Shown here: piece by piece, positions 6,174 through 7,361 of the stretch
Layout of the letters: every line of letters begins with the position of its first letter
Numbering within the stretch: position 1 is the first letter of the stretch
Assembly (NCBI GenBank): GCA_937136445.1
Contig: CAKZOQ010000544.1
Location: 1 to 7,361 of the forward strand
DNA length: 7,361 nucleotides
Direction of reading: 5' to 3'
Source of the DNA: an uncultured Gemmatimonadota bacterium
GTDB taxonomy: Bacteria > Gemmatimonadota > Gemmatimonadetes > Longimicrobiales > Gaopeijiaceae
Notes under the pieces: generated by a model
Told to the model about the DNA's origin: nothing
Databases searched by the model: none
Seen by the model: the letters and a program-made list of their open reading frames with translations, nothing else
Program-made: the position numbers and the translations under genes

Positions 6174-6632
6174 GTGAGCGCTGAGACCAACAGCGGCTAT
6201 CCGCCCCCGGCCTTCCACTTCCGGGTGGTCTTCGCAGGGTCCCAGCAGGACACCTCGTTCCAGGAGGTGAGCGGCATCGGCGCCCGCATGGAGATGGAGC
6301 CGTACCAGGAGGGCGGGGAGAACCGGTTCACCCACCAACTCCCCAAGGGTGCGGTCCACGACAACCTGGTGCTGAAACGCGGGATCGCCGATGCCGACTC
6401 CCCCCTGGTGAGCTGGTGCAAGGAGGTGTTGGAGGGCGGACTCGCCGCTCCCATCACCACCAGGACGGTGGTGGTGAACCTCCTGAACGAGTCCCACGAG
6501 CCCCTCCGGAGTTGGTCCGTCGAGCGGGCCTACCCGGTGAAGTGGGAGGTGCAACCCTTCCACTCCACCAAGAACGAGGTCGCCATAGAGACCATCGAGC
6601 TGAGCTACGCCTACGCGAACCGGACGGCGTGA
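6174..6632 (+). CDS. cis5: Inner tube protein 2, gp19-type paralogue (Afp5-like position)
   Basis: This 152-residue product is a second gp19-family tube protein, equal in length to its upstream neighbour but clearly diverged. Shared marks are FHFRVVF (14-20), SFQEVSGIGA (28-37), LVLKRGIADADSPLVSW (65-81), the strand TTRTVVVNLLNES (95-107) and NEVAIETIELSYAY (134-147). The GTG start at 6174 lies 13 bp after the preceding stop, with a modest GGGTGA at 6165-6170. That signal is much weaker than for the first tube gene, which is in line with a lower-copy protein. Its place directly before the DUF5908 and LysM genes matches afp5/pvc5, whose product forms the tube ring(s) nearest the spike-baseplate in those systems. 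The specific ring position is inference. Confidence 0.92.
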   Translation: MSAETNSGYPPPAFHFRVVFAGSQQDTSFQEVSGIGARMEMEPYQEGGENRFTHQLPKGAVHDNLVLKRGIADADSPLVSWCKEVLEGGLAAPITTRTVVVNLLNESHEPLRSWSVERAYPVKWEVQPFHSTKNEVAIETIELSYAYANRTA

Positions 6633-6633
6633 C

Positions 6634-6801
6634 ATGCCCCTGGAGATCCGACGACTCACCGTGAAATCCGTGGTACGCCGCGACGGGCCGCCGAGCCCGG
6701 GGGGGGACCGCCCAGTGGACCTGGACCGGTTCCGCCAGGAGGTCCTGGAGGAGTGCCGCCGGATCATCGCCGATGCCCGCCGGACCGAGGAGGAACGCTG
6801 A
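6634..6801 (+). CDS. cis6: Small DUF5908 / Afp6-like CIS protein
   Basis: A 55-residue ORF starts one base after the tube gene stop and ends directly against the next ATG, so it is fully embedded in the operon. The product begins MPLEIRRLTVKSVVRR, matching the start of the short CIS proteins assigned to DUF5908, which open MPIEI-EL-I-A-V. A Gly/Pro-rich linker (17-25) leads to one charged helix, VDLDRFRQEVLEECRRIIADA (28-48), and a polar tail. Afp6/Pvc6 occupy the same slot between tube and LysM genes. Their role is not well defined; a small assembly or baseplate accessory function is usually supposed. It has no strong ribosome site of its own and is probably translated by coupling. Its identity rests on N-terminal motif, size and position. 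Confidence 0.87.
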   Translation: MPLEIRRLTVKSVVRRDGPPSPGGDRPVDLDRFRQEVLEECRRIIADARRTEEER

Positions 6802-7361
6802 ATGCCCGGAGGGACCGGGGAGCTGAAAAAGCTCACCATCACCGCCTGCACGGTGCAGACCAACGGCGACATCCAAGAGGGTTCGGACACCTTCCAGGCC
6901 ATGCTCAACCCGTCGTCGTATTCCCATCAGCACACCATCAGCTACGACAAGAAGGTGGGCTTCGGGAAGGCGGCACCCACGGTGCGCTTCAGCGGGATCG
7001 ACGAAGAGCTGGTCTCCTTCGATCTGGTCCTGGACGGCACCGGCGTGGTGGAGGGGGCCTCGACCGCCGTAGCCTCCCAGATCAGCCAGTTGAAGGCGGT
7101 GGTCTACACCTACGACGGAGGCAACCACGAACCCAACATCGCGAAGCTGACCTGGGGCACGCTCCTCTTCTACGGGCGCCTGAAGACGATGTCCGTGGAG
7201 TACACCGTCTTCGAACCCGGTGGAGATCCGCTCCGGGCCAAGGTCAAGATGTCCTTCGCGGGGTTCATGTCCGACCGGGAGGAGTCCCTCCGGGCGAAGC
7301 GCGCCTCCCCGGATCTGAGCCACGTGGTGGTGGTCCGGGAGGGCGACACCCTGCCCCTGCT
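6802..7361 (+). CDS. cis7: LysM-containing tube/baseplate adaptor, Afp7/Pvc7-type, 3' truncated
   Basis: The 186 visible codons run off the right edge. The N-terminal domain is the CIS tube-type adaptor fold: KKLTITACT (9-17), FQAMLNPSSYSHQHTISYDK (31-50) with the typical F--MLNP-SY motif, SFDLVLDGTGVV (72-83), LTWGTLLFYGRLKTMSVEYT (116-135), and VKMSFAGFMS (148-157). A LysM domain then begins, DLSHVVVVREGDTLPL (171-186), with the diagnostic H-VVV-EGDTLP opening. In T4 this role is filled by gp53/gp54-like proteins and in Afp/PVC by protein 7, which joins the tube to the spike hub. The LysM may bind glycan or pack within the baseplate. GAGGAGGAA at 6787-6795 lies 6 nt before the ATG, which abuts the preceding TGA. 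The spike gene would be expected next. Confidence 0.93.
   Translation, partial: MPGGTGELKKLTITACTVQTNGDIQEGSDTFQAMLNPSSYSHQHTISYDKKVGFGKAAPTVRFSGIDEELVSFDLVLDGTGVVEGASTAVASQISQLKAVVYTYDGGNHEPNIAKLTWGTLLFYGRLKTMSVEYTVFEPGGDPLRAKVKMSFAGFMSDREESLRAKRASPDLSHVVVVREGDTLPL

Noticed and set aside
1..7361. Searched for tRNA, rRNA, CRISPR arrays, IS ends and transposase genes
   Set aside because: No cloverleaf, regularly spaced repeats, terminal inverted repeats with duplicated targets, or transposase motifs were seen.
4101..7361. Prophage tail module as an alternative to a CIS
   Set aside because: DUF4255 cap, DUF5908 and the LysM tube adaptor next to gp19-type tube genes are typical of eCIS-like loci. 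No capsid, portal or terminase gene is visible, although the window cannot exclude them further out.

Overview
This is very GC-rich DNA with strong G/C preference at third codon positions. It carries the left part of a phage-tail-like contractile injection system (CIS) locus of the Afp/PVC/eCIS type. No marker gene fixes the host. The base composition, several TTG/GTG starts and the SPOR-domain membrane protein suggest a high-GC free-living Gram-negative-type bacterium, for example Gemmatimonadota, Acidobacteriota or a myxobacterium-like lineage. That placement is inference only.

Layout. Positions 1-823, minus strand: the 5' part of an unrecognised gene that runs off the left edge. Positions 824-962: a divergent control region with a perfect 11-bp inverted repeat. 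Positions 963-2447, plus strand: an unusual membrane protein with a degenerate MinD/BY-kinase-like P-loop domain, a Pro-rich linker, one membrane segment and a periplasmic SPOR-like region. Positions 2448-2655: a 208-bp gap with a small GNRA-loop hairpin, a repeated octamer and a possible leader peptide that overlaps the next start codon. From 2656 onward all genes are on the plus strand and tightly packed. They are the DUF4255/Pvc16-type cap protein (2656-3231), an unrecognised 282-residue protein (3231-4079), the tail sheath (4101-5612), two paralogous gp19-type inner tube proteins (5702-6160 and 6174-6632), a 55-residue DUF5908/Afp6-like protein (6634-6801) and a LysM-bearing Afp7-like tube/baseplate adaptor cut by the right edge (6802-7361).

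How the genes work together. In known systems of this class the gp19-type proteins stack into an inner tube, the sheath polymerises around it and contracts, the Pvc16-type protein caps the distal end, and the LysM protein joins tube to spike and baseplate. The small DUF5908 gene sits between tube and LysM genes, as in Afp and PVC. Spike, gp25-like, PAAR, baseplate, tape-measure and AAA+ ATPase genes would be expected to the right of the window. The cap gene comes first and there is one sheath gene, unlike the classical Afp/PVC order with three sheaths and the cap gene last. The most original elements are the pseudo-ATPase/TM/SPOR protein just upstream, the unknown protein between cap and sheath, a roughly 85-residue sheath segment without recognised sheath motifs, and RNA-level control candidates before the cap gene and between sheath and tube.
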